Below are positions 62,439 to 64,000 of a DNA stretch of 64,000 nucleotides, piece by piece (within the stretch, counting starts at the first letter, position 1; the number at the start of each line of letters is the position of its first letter). The notes under the pieces were generated by a model. It did not search any database and was not told the origin of the DNA. It worked only from the letters and a program-made list of their open reading frames with translations. The translations under genes and the position numbers were made by a program. The stretch is from Flavobacteriales bacterium (GTDB taxonomy: Bacteria > Bacteroidota > Bacteroidia > Flavobacteriales_E > Vicingaceae), in assembly GCA_020635795.1 (NCBI GenBank), contig JACJZD010000004.1:131020-195019 (forward strand), written 5' to 3'.

Positions 62439-63719
62439 TTAATTTGTTTTTACAAGTTTGAGTGTGTGAATATGGTTGTTTTCCGTTAAACATTTTACAA
62501 AGTAAATGCCTTGTGGTAAATTATTGGTATAAATATCAAATTCTGTATTATATGAATCGCTCACAAATAATGTTTCACCCATATTATTTAAAAGACAATA
62601 TTTAAACCTAGATGGTGATGTAATTATAGCTGAATTAGATGATGGGTTTGGAAAAATTTTATAATTCATTCTTTCGCTTTCATTATCCAAAACAGATGTT
62701 GTTGAACAAAGATTAGTCCATTTTAACAAAGCAGGTCTATCCAAACCAAGAGAATCTCTTAATGAAACTGAATTAAAAATTTTGATGCCATCATTTATCT
62801 GAGGATCCATTAAATAATGAAGGTATAGCCAATTTAGGCCAATAACATTGCCTTGTGAAACAAAATTGACTAAAGAATCTATGTAAATTTCTTGCTGTTG
62901 AGGAGAACAAGTCCAAGTCCCAATAAACGAATCAGCAGGCCAACCAGTTTCCGTGAAATATACTTGTTTATTGCCAATTTGTTGAAAAAAATCACTCATG
63001 TAATTTGAAGGGACTAAGGAGGCTTGATTATAATTAAAAAAAGGATATACAGTCATTCCAAACACATCAATTTTATTGAAATTAAAAACGTTGAGTGCAT
63101 TCCAATAAGGAGTGTTCCATCCAACATTGACTCCATTTCCTGATAAATGTTCATAGTTAAAGATAGTTCCAACTTTCGTATTAGGTGAATACAGTTTAAT
63201 GGTATCATAGGCTTGATGATAAAATCCAACAAAATTTAAAAAATCTACGGAATCTTGAGCCCAGTAAAAATTTATTTCATTTCCAATAAAAATATATTCA
63301 GGATGAAGTGAATCTGCTGTGTTTCTTAACATTTGGAGAAATAAGGATTTCATGTTTGAGTTTGTCCAATTGTTGGTTGTATCCGAATTAGTATTAAGAA
63401 ATAAAGTTGGATATTCAGCGAATGGAAAAGCCAACATATCGTGATAACCGTATGGAGATGGCTGCAGTTGGCTTACTGTCTTATGCACGGTTGGTATACT
63501 TCCCGATGTATTAATATTGTCTCTCCAATTTGCATTAACAAGCACTACACCATTTCCATTGCACATTAATCCAACCTCATTCAAGAATGCTCCAAATTGA
63601 GAAAAATCCGCAGAATGTCCCAAGGGTGAAACTCCGTATCCTAATTGTCCATTAAATGTTTGTCCTACTGATATTAATGAAACTAGGCTTCCCAAAAATG
63701 TTAAAAAAAATCTTTTCAT
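62439..63719 (-). CDS. Secreted clan GH-A glycosidase-like protein with T9SS sorting domain
   Basis: A 426-residue protein with a signal peptide ending in ISVGQ. The TIM-barrel body has FIGNEINFYW (acid/base Glu148 in the NE motif) and YFTETGWP (nucleophile Glu257), the pair of clan GH-A enzymes such as GH53 or GH17. The substrate is uncertain; galactan or beta-glucan are possible. The C-terminal KIFPNPSSNSAIITSPS ... HTLKLVKTN is the T9SS type A sorting domain. It is the first gene of cassette 3; its ATG lies 16 nt from E4. Confidence 0.82.
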   Translation of the reverse strand: MKRFFLTFLGSLVSLISVGQTFNGQLGYGVSPLGHSADFSQFGAFLNEVGLMCNGNGVVLVNANWRDNINTSGSIPTVHKTVSQLQPSPYGYHDMLAFPFAEYPTLFLNTNSDTTNNWTNSNMKSLFLQMLRNTADSLHPEYIFIGNEINFYWAQDSVDFLNFVGFYHQAYDTIKLYSPNTKVGTIFNYEHLSGNGVNVGWNTPYWNALNVFNFNKIDVFGMTVYPFFNYNQASLVPSNYMSDFFQQIGNKQVYFTETGWPADSFIGTWTCSPQQQEIYIDSLVNFVSQGNVIGLNWLYLHYLMDPQINDGIKIFNSVSLRDSLGLDRPALLKWTNLCSTTSVLDNESERMNYKIFPNPSSNSAIITSPSRFKYCLLNNMGETLFVSDSYNTEFDIYTNNLPQGIYFVKCLTENNHIHTLKLVKTN

Positions 63720-63735
63720 ATTGTTTGTTTTTAAT

Positions 63736-63984
63736 GTTTGCTAACGCCACAATATGTAATGTGCCGTTCAGTTTGTACAATGCTTAAAAGTAATAATTTT
63801 TGCGATAGCTTCATATACTAGCATAAAAAATAAGTAACCACAAAGCAAACCAACCAAAGCAAGGATGCAACTTGCAAAAAGTAAATAAGTAACCACTCGC
63901 AAAAAATTATGGAGCAAACCATAAAAGCTAAAAAAAGCTACAAAAGCTAGAAACAGGGCATATTATATATTGAATGTTAGGTGC
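63736..63984. repeat. Cassette boundary element E4 (attC-like)
   Basis: Left arm: GTTTGCTAAC (63736-63745), spacer GCCAC, AATATG-TAAT-GT-GCC (63751-63765). Right arm: GGC-AT-ATTA-TATATT (63957-63971), spacer GAAT, GTTAGGTGC (63976-63984). G·T pairs at 63756 and 63761. The loop is the largest (about 190 nt) and holds a 14-bp direct repeat AAATAAGTAACCAC (63828 and 63883). The bases right of 63984 would begin a further cassette. Apart from this, 63720-64000 shows nothing. Confidence 0.7.
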
Positions 63985-64000
63985 TTTTATTTTAAAGCCA

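Larger units (their letters stand above)
55141..63984. mobile_element. Putative integron-like gene cassette array (four boundary elements, three cassettes)
   Basis: Elements E1 to E4 divide the region into cassette 1 (55267-59527: HNH nuclease and methyltransferase), cassette 2 (59708-60864: DUF4268 protein) and cassette 3 (60984-63745: two T9SS proteins). Each cassette has its own inverted end tag: GTTGTAAGC/GCTTACAAC, TTACCACAC/GTGTGGTAA, GTTAGCAAAC/GTTTGCTAAC. On the minus strand the stops at 59722 and 60995 are followed within 0-3 nt by an element, as in integron cassettes. No integrase gene is seen; if present it would be expected right of base 64000. The identity as a mobile array is inference. 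Confidence 0.55.

Noticed and set aside
55141..63984. Classical (class 1-5) integron with GTTRRRY attC sites
   Set aside because: Only the E1 left box and the E4 right box fit RYYYAAC/GTTRRRY; the other sites do not, elements reach 249 bp, cassette 1 holds two convergent genes, and no integrase is seen. I therefore call it integron-like only.

Overview
The window is a low-GC chromosomal segment of a member of the Bacteroidota, most likely of the flavobacterial/Crocinitomicaceae-like branch. The evidence is four secreted proteins ending in type IX secretion (T9SS) sorting domains, Bacteroidota-restricted families (DUF2851, DUF6089, SiaC/DUF1987, paired M16 peptidases, fused E1 alpha/beta dehydrogenase), TAnnTTTG promoter boxes, very few Shine-Dalgarno sequences and several TTG starts.

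Layout. Positions 1-9474 hold a tightly packed plus-strand run: SPFH fragment, DUF2851, PspC, K+ channel, dTDP-rhamnose-reductase-like SDR, PabB, TilS, a metal/cobalamin receptor and a patatin-barrel protein. It converges on a radical SAM gene. Positions 10619-14125 hold rpmH, carB and a small membrane protein. Positions 14287-16608 (minus) hold an orphan N-terminal half of an RluA-type protein and a secreted M43 metalloprotease. Positions 16684-23872 hold a MarR regulator with a palindromic operator, then a beta-oxidation cluster (FadN-like, thiolase, GNAT, acyl-CoA dehydrogenase) and a SiaC-family protein. Positions 23913-36153 hold outer-membrane barrels, an NMO/M16/M16 operon, cysDN, the fused E1 dehydrogenase, an aldehyde dehydrogenase and a saccharopine-dehydrogenase-like protein. 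Positions 36236-37100 hold a tRNA-Ala(GGC) followed by two identical 340-bp modules, each with a small GIY-YIG nuclease and a broken 3' copy of that tRNA. Positions 37169-53461 are mostly housekeeping: AKR, RidA, ileS, DksA-like, lspA, gltX, glnS, folB and ligA, with a response regulator and TPR proteins between.

From about 55140 to the right edge the genome changes character. Four long imperfect inverted-repeat elements (E1-E4, here 55141-55275, 59519-59718, 60855-60994, 63736-63984) bound three gene blocks: an HNH nuclease plus double-domain DNA methyltransferase, a DUF4268 PD-(D/E)xK-like nuclease, and a pair of secreted T9SS proteins. All four elements share one arm architecture, TATAnG-N4-GT (AATATG in E4) in the left arm and its complement in the right, with G opposite T at the same two positions in every element. 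Each block carries its own matching inverted tag at its two ends. This is the logic of integron attC sites and cassettes, but the sequence does not match the classical GTTRRRY consensus in most sites and no integrase lies in the window. I regard it as the best candidate for an undescribed cassette system. The second candidate is the tRNA-Ala/GIY-YIG tandem module. A third oddity is a GC-rich intergenic palindrome family, one copy of which is translated in frame inside ileS.
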